Shown here: in pieces, positions 1-11,910 of the stretch | Position numbering within the stretch: position 1 is the stretch's first letter | Layout of the letters: each line of letters starts with the position of its first letter | Assembly (NCBI GenBank): GCA_949592205.1 | Contig: CATIUR010000001.1 | Location: 238,346,750 to 238,410,749 of the forward strand | Length of the DNA: 64,000 nt | Direction of reading: 5' to 3' | Source: Helichrysum umbraculigerum | Taxonomy: Eukaryota > Streptophyta > Magnoliopsida > Asterales > Asteraceae | Notes under the pieces: generated by a model | Databases searched by the model: none | What the model saw: only the letters and a program-made list of their open reading frames with translations | Told to the model about the DNA's origin: nothing | Program-made: the position numbers and the translations under genes

Positions 1-222
1 TCACATGAGAGATGAATTAGAACACTAAATACTCTTTTGCAAACCAGGTTCTTGTTTTGTTGCCTCAAATCAAGAACACCACTCTTTGTCTTATCCCAAA
101 ACAAAGTTCGTGTAACCCAAGGCATATAGGGTCGAATTGTTATTTTCGAAAAGTGATAACACGATTCAAAGGGATATCCGGTCCATTGAAGTCTCTGCCC
201 TATTACACGGTTTCCTCCAACA
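1..222 (+). repeat. Copia A 5' LTR, right-hand part only
   Basis: These bases are nearly identical to 19851-20072, the last part of the Copia A 3' LTR, and both copies end in CTCCAACA. The LTR's left portion lies outside the window. The sequence straight after it does not show the usual Copia primer-binding site (TGGTATCAGAG), so the junction is probably deleted or diverged. The two LTR copies differ at only a few positions here. Confidence 0.85.
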
Positions 223-721
223 ATCGAAAACAACAATTTTGGTTATTTCAATGGCGGCTACTTTGAAGTGTATGACAGCTATGCGTTGAGAACTCCTTTT
301 CATGAAGATGATGGTGATGATGATCCAAGAAGGATCAAGTGGGGAACATTGGCTACATTGCTCGAGGTTAATCCTCAATGGTATGTCTAACTCTTTATTT
401 GATATTTATCAAAACGTTGATTTGCCAAAGATTTACAGAATTCTTGGGCAATTAAAATAACACAAACTGCATGGTTGAATCATTCTCGGTTTGGGGTATG
501 ATTGATAAGTTACCACCTTCTTGAAACATAAGAAGAGTGGGTTAACTTTGGTACAATTGGAAAATCAATTGTGTATAGAGTAATCTCTTAAAACACATGG
601 AAATGATAAACCAATGAGCAATGAAATTGCTGGAAAACCTTTTATGATTATGATTGAAGATGACATAGACAAAAACATTTGCCATGATATTGAGAGAAAT
701 CTCAAGGATTTCAATGGCGGT
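223..721 (+). pseudogene. Copia A gag remnant
   Basis: In shifting frames this stretch reads as pieces of a Tork-clade Copia gag (nucleocapsid precursor). Around 385-415 it reads NGMSNSLFDIYQNVD, then ILGQLK, then KHKKSGLTLVQLENQL, then NDKPMSNEIAG near 610. This order and spacing match the family, but stop codons and deletions fall between the blocks, so no product is possible. The remnant stops at the GCGGT target site of element L and does not clearly resume after it. Homology is recognised from memory of the family, not from a search. Confidence 0.7.
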
Positions 722-1296
722 TGATAAACGCCAAAATGTACTAAATTATAGTACTAATTACCCCTTTGTTTAATAGGTTTCTAATGTATTTTGTATGAAT
801 AAGATACTTATTTCGTTCATATTTGCATTTAGGAGTTTAATCGGAGCTTGGATCAAAAAGGAACGAAAAACGAGCTTATTTGGAAGAAAAGTTGCTAAAA
901 GAATAAAACATTTGACAAGAGAAGATTGGATCGAAGAAAAGAAGCTAAGAGAGTGAAGATAGGTAAGATTGGATTGGATTGAAGTGTAAATGAAGCTCGA
1001 ATCGAAAAAAGAACGAAAGATGAGCTGAAAATGAATAAAAGTGTAAAAGCTGAGTTTTCGGACATGCTGTTAGTATTTTGGCCATAACTTCTTCATACGA
1101 ACTCCGATTGAGGTGATTCAACTTGGAGAATTTAGCTAACAGACGGGGCTACAACTTTTGTTTTGGCTGCTTTTAGTGAAAATGCATCCATACGGCGTAT
1201 GGATGTCCATACACCATATGGATTGAAAACTGGGCCAAAACTTGTTATCGCGGGCCGAGACTGATGGGCTTTTACATCCATACGCCGTATGGAATT
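722..1296 (+). repeat. Element L 5' LTR, first part (interrupted by Copia B)
   Basis: It is collinear with 13698-14272 of the 3' LTR. It carries three of the LTR's four 15-bp palindromic motifs of the type CCATACGCCGTATGG (1188-1202, 1207-1221 degenerate, 1278-1292). It ends at GAATT (1292-1296), the target duplication of Copia B. The LTR resumes at 10722. Confidence 0.9.
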
Positions 1297-2350
1297 TGAG
1301 AGTCCCGTAATCACTATTAGTTAGTGATTTGGAATCACAAAGTGTAAAGTTTAATTGTAGAAGGGGGGGTTGAATACAATTTAAAAACAATTTCAGATTT
1401 TACCAAGTGTTTCAGCTTGTTTTAAATTGATTATCTATAACAGAGTATGACGGTATTGGAATAATAGATTAAAGATATAACAGTATCAAAGAACGACAAG
1501 TAATAGTAGCTGAAAGTGAATTGTATTGATTAAATTCATGAAGTGTTGAATGCGGAATGGATTAACCAAAGTTAATCCAATTCAAACACTTAGCTAAATT
1601 ATTACAATGAAGAGTATTAACTACAGTGGACATACACGCTGATAGTTAACCTCGCTAAGTCTTAATACACACCTAGACAAACTAGTTCTCTGACAAACAG
1701 AAGAATGGTGCATATGACGACTAGCCTCAATAGTACAAAACACTGAACTATTTATACTACAAGAGTTCCTAAAATATCGCCTATAAAATAGGATCTTGGA
1801 AGGACACGTGTCGCTGCTTGATTGGTCCTGATCTCTGATAAACCGACATTCTGCGGGTCCCAATTCTGTTACCGCAAATATCTCGTTACCTTAAAACCAA
1901 TCACTTGCTGCCACGTAATCTTTAGGACATACTTCGAACTGGAACACTCTTGCTGATGTATAGATAAGTACAGTACTTTTTAGTACTTGATGATTGAGAG
2001 GCTTTATTGAATAGTCACTGAAGATGCAGTAATCCTCCTCACTTACTGCGAGCTAACATGCTCTTGTAGAATGAATTGAACAAAAGATCTTCAGTGACTA
2101 GCTGTTATTCTGGCAGTGACTTTTGCCTTTATTGATTTGAAGAAGTAATGCTCTCGCTGACGTTGATCAGCGACACTCCAAGTTGAGCTTTAAATCTTCC
2201 TCAGAATATCGAACAGAATGAATGACGATCAGCGAAACCTATCATTAGCAACAGCAGCTTTGATACAATCCATTTCTTCATCGAGTAGTGAACAGTTGAG
2301 TTGGTCAGCGACCAGTGACTTCATCATGGTCAGCGACCAGTGACTCAACA
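1297..2350 (-). repeat. Copia B 3' LTR (minus-strand element)
   Basis: It is collinear with 9664-10716 and begins TGAGAGTCCCG on the plus strand. The next bases (ATCTCCCCCT) are the complement of a polypurine tract, as expected just inside a 3' LTR. The inner end is rich in repeated CAGTGAC/CAGCGAC words. Confidence 0.9.
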
Positions 2351-4990
2351 ATCTCCCCCTAAATGATTGTGATTGAAGCTCCCTAGACAAACTTGTTGCT
2401 GTGAAAGTTTATAGTCAATGTTTAAGATTTTAAACATTCAGTGACTTTATACTTGTGATCCATTCATTTTTCTTTTTGGATTCTTTTGATATGATCTGAG
2501 TTTTGCACTTTGGTTCAAATATTATTAAAACTAAAAATATAAAATACATGATCATTTTTAGTTACAATACTCTAATCTGATTTAGATAAGTCAATCTTCT
2601 TCAGCGATCAAGAGATTCAGTAACTTTTGATATCTTCAACTTTGACTCACATTCCTTTGATAGAAGTCATTTTGTGAACGGGAAGACCTTCAACCAGAGT
2701 GAAATCAGGCATGAAATTCGTCCTTCTTGGCATATGATTCAAAGTTTTTATCAGGGAAAGATATAGAGATGGCGTTAGTGAACACAATCTCATCAGTGAG
2801 AATATATATCATCACAGTGCACTTGTCATCAGTGAGAAGACATCTGTGAAGGAAATTTTATATGCAAATATCCTTCTCATGCAGCTTTAACCGACTGAAA
2901 ATCAATGAGACACATCTGAGCTGCAGTTGATGGAGAAGGATTCATTGCTAAGCTGATATGGAATAAAAATTGCCAAGAAAATTGCAACTCCAATACAGGG
3001 AATATGTATTTTTTGAGATAGAAGCCGCAAAGATGATTCCCATGTATCAGCAACTTTCATAGCGTCAGCAATTTTTCCATATAGCGTCAGCAACTTTTCT
3101 ATATGGTTCTAATAGCGTCAGCAACTTTTCCACATGAGTTGTAGATATGTTGTCCCTGCGATAGGATCCAAATAGATGATTTCCAATCAGCAACAATTCT
3201 TCATATGAACACCATTGGTTTTTGCATTCATTTGCACGTTTTCTCCCCCTTGATGATATCAGATAGTAGATTAGCATTTTTCTGTAAGCATCAGCAATTT
3301 CTTCATGTAGATATCTCTCCCCCTTGATGATATCAGAAAATGCGATAGTAATTATGTGATTATGTTGTGAGTAAGTTTTGGTTTTCTCATCATCAGCTTG
3401 TGTTTTAACTGATGGATCTTTAAAAACAGAAAGTGCAGCCTGTATCACTCTCTGTGACTGGAGAGCGACATTGACAGCTGGTGTTGTGATAGAAGAGAGT
3501 TGGCCCGGGTCTGTAGCCAGTGATGTGACACCAGATATGAGTGTGTTATCACCCACTGATGTCACTTGCCCTTTGAATGAATCAGCATCCTTTTGTGAGG
3601 ATGATGAGTGGCTCATGGGTTGACTCGATAAGTAAGTTTTGTTTTTAGCAAGAGTGCCCATAGAGACTGAACGTTCAGTGACTATTTCACCCTTGATCCC
3701 TTGATTTGTTAGAAACATGGTCTTTATTTTCAAACTTTTGGTAGACGAGTTTGAGTTTTTCTTGGATGGAGGATGATCAGCTTTGGTCACTGGGGGTGTG
3801 AGCAGTGACGTGATCGATGGGGGGGGGGGGGGGGGCAGAATCAGACGAGTGTACAACAGTTTCATACTGGATTACAAGAAAACCTTGTAATCCCAGCAGA
3901 GTAGATAAAAATGGCATCACTAGACCAAGTAAAAACAAGGAGATTATAGACCAGGTTGATTTTAAAAGAGAAATTTACCCTGATCTATCAAGTGATGAGA
4001 TTTTTTTATACTTTGTTTTTATGAAAAAGAGATTTTATGGTGATGAAAGTGATTTTGAATGCTGTAATGACAAAATTCCTTATCAACTGAAAGAAGTAGA
4101 AGATTTCCAGTGATGTATGAAGATTTTAAAACGTTTGATTTTTCCGTTACAGAAATCGGAAAGACTTTTATTGGTTTGGGAATTTGAAAAGAATCATGAA
4201 AATCAAGAGTTTGTTTTGATTTGAAAAATGAAATCATTTTGTTTCATTTATAGAAACTCTTGATTAATCAAGTGGTTAAGATTGGGAAAACGTGGTTGAT
4301 GGTGGTGGTAAGTAGGGGTGGCATAGGGGTGATATTTTATGATGTTTAAATGGAATAGGGGTGATGATTGTGGAGCTTGGTGGTATTAATGGTGATTTGA
4401 AAGGTGCGCCGGAAAAGTATATGTGACGTAAGGAAGAAATAGTGTCAGAGGTGCAATTTTGTGACACATCCCTTCAAATAATGATGAAAGAATCAGGGAG
4501 ACCCTGAATGCAAAAAAAATAACACTCATTTTTAAAAAAAAATTATAAGTTTCAATTTGCCTGAGATGTTATCTCACTGATTTAGTCACAACTTAGAATA
4601 CTAACTAAGTCAGAGAGATTTATCACTTGGTAAATATGAATCCTAATTTTTATTCATTGAGTATGAGTGTTGTTTTAAAATAAAATTTATAGAGACTTAT
4701 CTTTCGCTGAAAGAGTTACAGCTTAGAATACTAACAAGATCAGCTAAAGAATAGGTCTCCTTAGGTCTCCTTTTTTTTTTTTTTTTAAATGAGTATAGAT
4801 TATGTCTGATATGAACTATGTAATATTTTACTATATTTATCTTTCACTGATTTAGTCACAACTTAGAATACTAACACGATCAGCAAAACAAAATATAGGA
4901 CAATAACAATATAGGTCATATAGAGACATAACAGATACTTAAAAAAAAAAAAAACTTTAAACGAAAATAACTAACTGAGCTTGATAGCTG
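2351..4990 (-). other. Copia B 3' tail between RNase H and 3' LTR
   Basis: This 2.6-kb region separates the end of pol from the polypurine tract, far longer than in most Copia clades and typical of SIRE-type elements, which often carry an extra ORF here. The 3065-3865 ORF lies in it. The rest is AT-rich and mostly non-coding, with three imperfect copies of a block containing CAACTTAGAATACTAAC (near 4588, 4708 and 4859) and homopolymer runs at about 4772 and 4940. Confidence 0.75.
3065..3865 (-). CDS. Extra ORF of Copia B tail, function unknown
   Basis: This open frame of up to 266 residues lies in the position where SIRE-type Copia elements carry their additional ORF, sometimes described as envelope-like. 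It starts with a proline run encoded by a poly-C tract (the G run at about 3819-3836 on the plus strand). The first half is rich in Ser, Thr and Pro; the C-terminal third is more structured, with many Leu, Tyr, Arg and Lys. I see no signal peptide, no convincing transmembrane helix and no known domain, so an envelope role is not supported. The homopolymer near the start makes frame and length uncertain. Confidence 0.45.
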   Translation of the reverse strand: MKLLYTRLILPPPPPPSITSLLTPPVTKADHPPSKKNSNSSTKSLKIKTMFLTNQGIKGEIVTERSVSMGTLAKNKTYLSSQPMSHSSSSQKDADSFKGQVTSVGDNTLISGVTSLATDPGQLSSITTPAVNVALQSQRVIQAALSVFKDPSVKTQADDEKTKTYSQHNHIITIAFSDIIKGERYLHEEIADAYRKMLIYYLISSRGRKRANECKNQWCSYEELLLIGNHLFGSYRRDNISTTHVEKLLTLLEPYRKVADAIWKNC

Positions 4991-4992
4991 AG

Positions 4993-6921
4993 CTAGTCAT
5001 TTAAGTTTAACATGCCAAGCTCGCTGATAAGAAAATTAAATCTTTTCTCATCTAAAGGTTTTGTAAATAAATCAGCGAGTTGGTAATCAGTTGGAATAAA
5101 ATGCAATTCAATATCACCTTTCATCACATGGTCCCTGATGAAATGATATCGGACATCAATGTGCTTTGTCCTTGAGTGCATTACTGGATTGTTGGCAATG
5201 GCTATAGCGCTTTGAATATCACAGTAGATTGGTATTTCATTGAAGTCAAAGCCATAGTCAGCAAGCTGATTTCTCATCCAGAGAATTTGAGCAGTACAGG
5301 CACTTGCAGCAACATATTCAGCTTCAGCAGTTGAAGTTGAGACTGAGTTTTGTTTCTTGCTGGACCAGCTTACTAGCTTTTCTCCAAGAAATTGACAGTT
5401 ACCAGATGTACTTTTTCTATCCAGTTTGCATCCAGCATGATCAGAATCAGAGTATCCTTTCAGGGAGAAGTCTGAACTAGATGGGTACCAGAGACCAAGA
5501 TTAGGAGTACCCTTCAGATATCTGAATATCCTTTTGACAGCGAGCAAATGTGATTCCTTAGGATCAGCTTGATACCTAGCACAGAGACATGTAGCAAACA
5601 TAATGTCTGGTCTACTAGCAGTTAGATACAGCAGCGACCCGATCATTCCTCTGTAAGCAGTAATGTTTACAGATTTACCATCAGGATCAGCATGTAGCTT
5701 TACTGCAGGTGACATGGGTGTAGCAAGGGTTGAGCAATTAGCAAATTCAAATTTCTTTAACAGATCTTTAACATATTTTCCTTGACTAATGAAAATTCCA
5801 GTTTTGGTTTGTTTTATTTGCAAACCAAGGAAAAATGTTAATTCACCCATCATGCTCATCTCATAACTTTTGGTCATGAGATCAGAAAATTCCTTGCACA
5901 TGTCACTGTTAGTAGACCCGAAAATGATATCATCAACATAGATCTGGACTAATATGACATCTCTCTTATCTCTTTTGATAAATAATGTGCTATCAATTTT
6001 GCCTCTGACGTAGCCACATTTTATCAGGTAGACAGAGAGAGTATCATACCATGCTCTGGGAGCTTGTTTTAGTCCATACAGGGCTTTATCAAGTTTGTAA
6101 ACATAACCCGGATGTTTTGGATCAATGAATCCAGGTGGTTGCTTGACATACACTTCTTCCTGCAGCTTGCCATTCAGAAAGGCACTTTTCACATCCATTT
6201 GATATACTTTAAACTTTTTGTGAGCTGCATAAGCAAGAAATAGCCTGATTGCTTCAAGCCTAGCTACTGGTGCAAAGGTTTCGTCATAATCAATGCCTTC
6301 TTGCTGACAGTAACCTTGTGCAACCAGTCTAGCTTTGTTTCTTGTAACCACACCATCAGCATCCATTTTATTTCTGAACACCCATCGTGTTCCAATCACT
6401 GATTTACCAGTGGGATGTGGTACAAGCTTCCAAACTTTATTTCTTTCAAACTGAGATAGCTCTTCTTGCATGGCAGCTATCCAGTGATGATCAGTAAGTG
6501 CTTCATCAACCTTCTTTGGTTCTATTAGAGACACAAAACTTACAAACAAACAAAAGTTAGCAGTTGCTGATCTTGTCTGAACCCTGGATTGTGGATTACC
6601 AATAATCAATTGATTATCAATATGTTTTGTCCACTTAGTCATTCGCTGAGGTTCAGCAGTGACTTGCTTACTTTGTGAGGGTTCAGAGGGCAAATCAACA
6701 TCTGTAGCATGAGTATTGTTGTTATGCGAGTTTTGGTTTGGACATTGAGTTGATGATGATGATGGGACATCTGTAGGTAAAGATGATGTTCCTGAATTAT
6801 TCTCAGCTAAAGTAGAACTGGAATTGATTTCAGGAACATTATCTTCACCTTCAGAATCATATGAGAAAATTTTATATTCCTTATCATTTGATTTGATTTC
6901 ATTTGATAAGTCACAATCCAT
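4993..6921 (-). pseudogene. Copia B reverse transcriptase and RNase H
   Basis: This is the C-terminal part of the Copia polyprotein: reverse transcriptase copying element RNA, and RNase H removing the template. The open frame spans 642 codons. After a low-complexity linker rich in Ser, Asn and Thr, the domain starts near WIAAMQEEL and continues through ARLVAQGY, MDVKSAFLNG, ALYGLKQAPRAWY and the catalytic YVDD. RNase H follows with YSDSDHAG, STAEAEYVA, a conserved Asp in YCDIQSAI and a C-terminal ADLFTKPL. It is in frame with the upstream integrase fragment but separated from it by a stop codon at 6946-6948. This part could encode an intact domain pair, but not in a full polyprotein. Confidence 0.9.
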
Positions 6922-6945
6922 TTTGTTAAAAACAAGATTTTCATA

Positions 6946-8183
6946 TTATTTTGGATCAGTGAGTGACTCATCATATGATTCATCAAAAGTAACATCCATT
7001 GATTCCTCAATACATTCTCTTCGTTTATTATAAATTCTGAAAGCTTTAGAGATGATTGAGTAACCAACAAATATTCCTTCATCAGCTTTGGGATCAAAGT
7101 TTCCTAAGTGATCTCTTTTGTTTAGAATGTAGCAGGTACTACCAAAAACATGAAGAAAACTTATATCAGGTTTTCTCCCCCTTAATAGCTCATATGCTAT
7201 CTTACTGTGCCTTTTGACAATCAGTGACCTTTTTTGAGTGTAGCAGGCAGTACTCACTGCTTCAGCCCAGAAATAGGTCTTAAGACCAGCATCAATAAGC
7301 ATTGACCTTGCAGATTCAATCAAGGTTCTATTTCTCCTTTTGCCACCCCATTTTGTTGGGGTGTTCTTGGTGCTGAAAAATTTTGAGAAATACCTTTTGA
7401 ATCACAAAAAATTTCAAGGTCAAAATTTTGAAATTCAGTACCATTATCACTTCTCAGATGTTTTACCGTGACATCATTTAGATTTTCCATTTTCCTGACA
7501 AAGGATATGATCTCGCTGGCAGCTTCACTTTTGGCTTTGAGAAAAAATACCCAAGTGTATCTGGAGTATTCATCTACTATCACCAAACAGTACATTTTTC
7601 CTCCAAGACTTGATATACTCACTGGTCCAAACAGATCCATATGTAGCAAGTAAAAACATTCTGTTACAGATGAAGTCTGTTTACTTTTGAAGGACGAGCT
7701 GTGATGCTTTCCCTTTTCACATGCTGAACAAAGCTTGTCTTTGTCATAAGACATTTTTGGTAGTCCAGTGACTAAACCATTCTTGCTCAGTTTGTTAATT
7801 GCTTTGAAGTTCAGATGAGAAAGTCGCTTATGCCATAACCATTTTTCTTCTGAAACGGTTCTGGAGTAAAAACATGTTCCTGATTGTGCTGAATCCATAT
7901 TGACCACATAAGTATTCCCTTTCCTGTTTGCAGCAAGAACATCACTTCCCTTTTTGTTGTAAACAACACCAGCTTCATGATCAAAAAGTACCTTGTTCTT
8001 GGAATCACAAAACTGACTGATGCTTAATAAATTGTGCTTCAAACCTTCTACATATGCTACTCGTTTGAACATTACATTACCATTGGTTAAGACACCATAC
8101 CCTTTGGTTTTCCCAACTTTGTTATCACCAAAAACTACATCAGGACCTTTTTCATCCTGATAATCACTGAGCAGTGACTTACA
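6946..8183 (-). pseudogene. Copia B integrase, frameshifted
   Basis: Integrase inserts the cDNA into the genome. The upstream piece (to about 7320) carries the end of the protease-integrase spacer (LLSISQFCDS), an HHCC zinc-binding domain (HLNF... then CSACEKGKHH), and the core start MDLFGPV with the second catalytic Asp in LRSDNGTEF. A one-base shift near 7345, inside the segment carrying PQQNGVA, breaks the frame before the catalytic Glu region. The second piece (6946-7323) continues with IESARSML and the C-terminal region HVFGSTCYILNKRD. An in-frame TAA at 6946-6948 then separates it from reverse transcriptase. Confidence 0.88.
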
Positions 8184-9615
8184 TCATGTCATATGCCTGG
8201 AACATCCACTGTCCAAATACCAGATGGTTTCTCTAAGAATGCTTTTGTAGATGCTGTCAGAGTCCCATCCTGATGCTGAACATTTCTGAGCTACTTCCTT
8301 GATGTTTTCATGGAATTCAGCATCATTAGCCATTAAACAATAATCTTTGTCTAGGCAAAGCATTGCTTCTTCATCATCAGATGAAGAGGATGAATCAGAG
8401 TCGCTGAGTGAACTTTCTTCAGCAACAAATCCTTTTCTCTTCTTCTTTCCAGATTTTGACAATTCTTTCAGCTTCTTATATTTTGCCTTGTACTTGTTGT
8501 ACTTATCGTTTCTGACATTTGGCATGGGTTTAGGAACTTGATTCACTGATTTTGATCTGCATTCAGTTGCAAAATGACCAATTCTGCCACACTTGTAGCA
8601 TTCACCTTTAGATTGAAATTTATCAGATGATGGAGCACCAGCGAATCTTCTTGATCTGGTGTTCCTTCTGAAATTAGCAACCATCATGGCCATATCCTTC
8701 TCAAGCTTCTCCAATCCTTCATCATACTCATATTCTGACTCTTCTTCATTCAGACCACCTTCTTCTTCAGCTATCAGTGACTTCGAGCTTTTCTTAGACA
8801 CTTTTGGCTTCTGACTTTGATCGATTTCATCAAGCTCTGCTACAAGGGCATTGGATATCTTTTGACTTCCAAGAGTAGCACGAATATGCTCACTCTGATC
8901 AGCTTGCTTTTCAGACTGCTCCCAATTGAGCAAGATACCATAGACCTGAGTTAAATTTAGAATTGAATAATCATTTCTCTGTCTGGTACACGTTGCAATG
9001 GTTCCCCAGATTTTCCTTGGCAGCAACTCTAGAAACTTTTCAACAAAAAATCTCTGTTCTTTGCCTATACCAGCCTTCTCCATTTTGTTCATCAGTGACT
9101 GGTATCTGGTGTAAGTGGAAGACAAAGATTCATTTGGTTTCTATTGCGAACAGCTCATACTGGCGAGTGAGATTGACTTCCCTGCAGCGAATAATATCAG
9201 GGGTTCCAATATATATATTCCTAAGGGTATCCCACATATCTTTAGCAGTTCTACAAAGCCTGATTGATTCGAACACTTCATCAAGAAGTGCCATGCCTAT
9301 GTAGATTTTAGCTTGTTTATCAAGTCTAACCAATCGCCTATCCTCATCAGTCCATTGTTCCTCTCTTTTAGGTAAAACCATTTCTGGTATAGCTGGAGTA
9401 GTAGCTATTGCAATTACAGCAGGAACAATAGTAGTTGGGATATGTGGACCATTGGTTATGATATTACAAAGACGGTCATCAACTAAGTCTAAAAACATCA
9501 TCATCCGGGACATCCAAGTTTCAATCCTTGAAGGATCAAAAGCTGGAGGTTTGGTTGTAGAACCATTTCCCTTTTGATAATCAGAGTCAACACAGCTGTA
9601 CTTTACTGATTCCAT
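8184..9615 (-). pseudogene. Copia B gag and protease start, frameshifted
   Basis: Gag forms the particle and binds RNA. It starts at the ATG at 9615, about 45 bases inside the 5' LTR. The first 161 codons carry the gag core (WMSRMMMFLD, AKIYIGMALLDEVFESIR). A one-base shift near 9126 interrupts it and the frame continues through 8184. The second part has the CCHC zinc knuckle CYKCGRIGHFATEC, a Lys-rich stretch, a Ser/Asp-rich acidic stretch, and the aspartic protease start WYLDSGCSRHMT. It ends at a TGA just after that motif, where related elements have a sense codon. The protease active site DSG is intact, but the domain is cut. Confidence 0.88.
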
Positions 9616-9649
9616 AGCAGACCTGGTTAATTGAATTTAAACCAACTCT

Positions 9650-9661
9650 GCTCTGATACCA
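9650..9661 (-). other. Copia B primer-binding site
   Basis: On the minus strand this reads TGGTATCAGAGC, two bases inside the 5' LTR end. It is the standard plant Copia site complementary to the 3' end of initiator methionine tRNA. It fixes the orientation of Copia B as minus. Confidence 0.95.
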
Positions 9662-9663
9662 AT

Positions 9664-10716
9664 TGAGAGTCCCGTAATCACTATTAGTTAGTGATTTGGA
9701 ATCACAAAGTGTAAAGTTTAATTGTAGAAGGGGGGTTGAATACAATTTAAAAACAATTTCAGATTTTACCAAGTGTTTGAGCTTATTTTAAATTGATTAT
9801 CTATAACAAAGTATGACGGTATTGGAATAATAGATTAAATATATAACAGTATCAAAGAACGACAAGTAATAGTAGCTGAAAGTGAATTGTATTGATTAAA
9901 TTCACGAAGTGTTGAATGCGGAATGGATTAAACAAAGTTAATCCAATTCAAACACTTAGCTAAATTATTACAATGAAGAGTATTAACTACAGTGGACATA
10001 CACGCTGATAGTTAACCTCGCTGAGTCTTAATACACACCTAGACAAACTAGTTCTCTGACAAACAGAAGAACGGTGCATATGACGACTAGCCTCAATAGT
10101 ACAAAACACTGAACTATTTATACTACAAGAGTTCCTAAAATATCGCCTATAAAATAGGATCTTGGAAGGACACGTGTCGCTGCTTGATTGGTCCTGATCT
10201 CTGATAAACCGACATTCTACGGGTCCCAATTCTGTTACCGCAAATATCTCGTTACCTTAAAACCAATCACTTGCTGCCACGTAATCTTTAGGACATACTT
10301 CGAACTGGAACACTCTTGCTGATGTATAGATAAGTACAGTACTTTTTAGTACTTGATGATTGAGAGGCTTTATTGAATAGTCACGGAAGATGCAGTAATC
10401 CTCCTCACTTACTGCGAGCTAACATGCTCTTGTAGAATGAATTGAACAAAAAATCTTCAGTGACTAGCTGTTATTCTGGCAGTGACTTTTGCCTTTATTG
10501 ATTTGAAGAAGTAATGCTCTCGCTGACATTGATCAGCGACACACCAAGTTAAGCTTTAAATCTTCCTCAGAATATCGAACAGAATGAATGACGATCAGCG
10601 AAACCTATCATTAGCAACAGCAGCTTTGATACAATCCATTTCTTCATCGAGTAGTGAACAGTTGAGTTGGTCAACGACCAGTGACTTCATCATGGTCAGC
10701 GACCAGTGACCCAACA
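9664..10716 (-). repeat. Copia B 5' LTR (minus-strand element)
   Basis: It is collinear with 1297-2350, carries TG/CA ends, and lies next to the primer-binding site. The right side abuts the GAATT duplication at 10717-10721. The copies differ by scattered substitutions only, plus one or two bases in a G run. Confidence 0.92.
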
Positions 10717-11910
10717 GAATTCCATACGCCGTATGGATGACTTTTTCAGCCATTTAAGTCCGATTTTAGGGTTTTCATTTGATAACTTCACACAAGCCCT
10801 AACCATACGACCAGAGGGGGTTTTCCCCTACTTTGGGAGCAAATTGATGGCGATTCGAAGGCGGAAAAAGCTAGGATTGATTTATATTGATTCTAATTCA
10901 TTCGGTTTATGATTCGGTTTGCTTATCTTGTTCCGATTTCAATTAGAACATGTCTATGTGTTTATTTTGATATCATGAATCTGATTTTGTATAATTGAAT
11001 CATTGATTAGATTTATTGTTAATTGTTTGGTTTATTTATCCTTGATTATGAATGTTTGAAAGTTATAATTGTGTTTTGAATCAATTGACTGATTGAAGAT
11101 TGTTATGTTATCTGTGAATCCTTGTTTATTGGTGATTGTTAGTTATTACTTAACGTGGTCAATAGTGTCATTGAGATTGAGTTCCTTTGGCATTATTGAT
11201 TATTGATGAATATGAATTTAGGTTTATGGTCATTGCTAAATAGATTGAGTTTGATAGGTTAAGAGAATAGTAACTAATCAATCTAAAATGAATGAGCTTA
11301 TAAGTAATTATTAGAAGGTATCGTTGATTCATACCGCGAGGAATAATCGTACCAAGTCGTGAATACTTAATGCACAATCTAGTGAAAAGTACACAATATA
11401 GCATCATCCTTATGACAACGGATCGATGTTTAATGTGGAACCCTAGATTGTAGATATTAGTTAGACCCGAAACGTTGGCTAATATACATTCAACTTAATA
11501 TCATTGAAGTATTTGGTACTAAGTTGATATAAAAGAAATCACAATCAGACAATCAAAACACAATGAACCGGATAATATGAATCTGAGGGTGAAGACTCTA
11601 AGCAATTACATGTCTATCTCCAGTTGTTTATATGTTCCTTCTTTCTTGTTTTATGATGTTTGGTTTGGTTATTTAGTTTATCTTGAACGTTCGTACGGAA
11701 CTAAAACGTACCCCCTATCTTACTGCTTTATTAGTTTAGTTAATAATTCTAATTTAACTGAATAACATCGTTCTTGTGTTCCTTGTGTTCGACATGGACT
11801 TACCATAGCTATACTATTCCGATCGGGTATTCTTGCCTGGTTGTGTGATAGTATTAATAAGGTATTTTCAGTTATAAATAATAAAACAAGACGCGCTTTC
11901 ACACGCATCA
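10717..11910 (+). repeat. Element L 5' LTR, second part
   Basis: This resumes L's 5' LTR after the GAATT duplication (10717-10721) and is collinear with 14273-15471. It begins with the fourth palindromic CCATACGCCGTATGG motif (10722-10736) and ends CACACGCATCA directly before the primer-binding site. Short ORFs such as that at 11577-11765 lie in the LTR of both copies and show no coding sign. Confidence 0.92.

Larger units (their letters stand above)
1297..10716 (-). mobile_element. Copia B: SIRE-like Copia retrotransposon, minus strand, near complete
   Basis: This 9.42-kb element is bounded by LTRs of 1054 and 1053 bp, which read TGTTGGGTC...GACTCTCA on the minus strand, and by a 5-bp target duplication GAATT (1292-1296, 10717-10721). 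On the minus strand the order is LTR, primer site, gag, protease, integrase, reverse transcriptase, RNase H, a 2.6-kb tail, LTR. That gene order is Copia. The long proline-rich tail ORF after RNase H and the YVDD motif followed by IIFGST suggest the SIRE/Maximus clade. The LTRs differ at roughly a dozen or two positions by eye, so the insertion is young, yet gag-pol already has frameshifts and stops. Confidence 0.92.

Noticed and set aside
1621..1863. ORF of 80 codons on the minus strand, repeated at 9987-10229
   Set aside because: It is inside the Copia B LTR; the duplication is that of the LTR pair.
3065..3865. Envelope protein in Copia B
   Set aside because: No signal peptide, membrane anchor or Cys pattern could be seen; kept as an ORF of unknown function.
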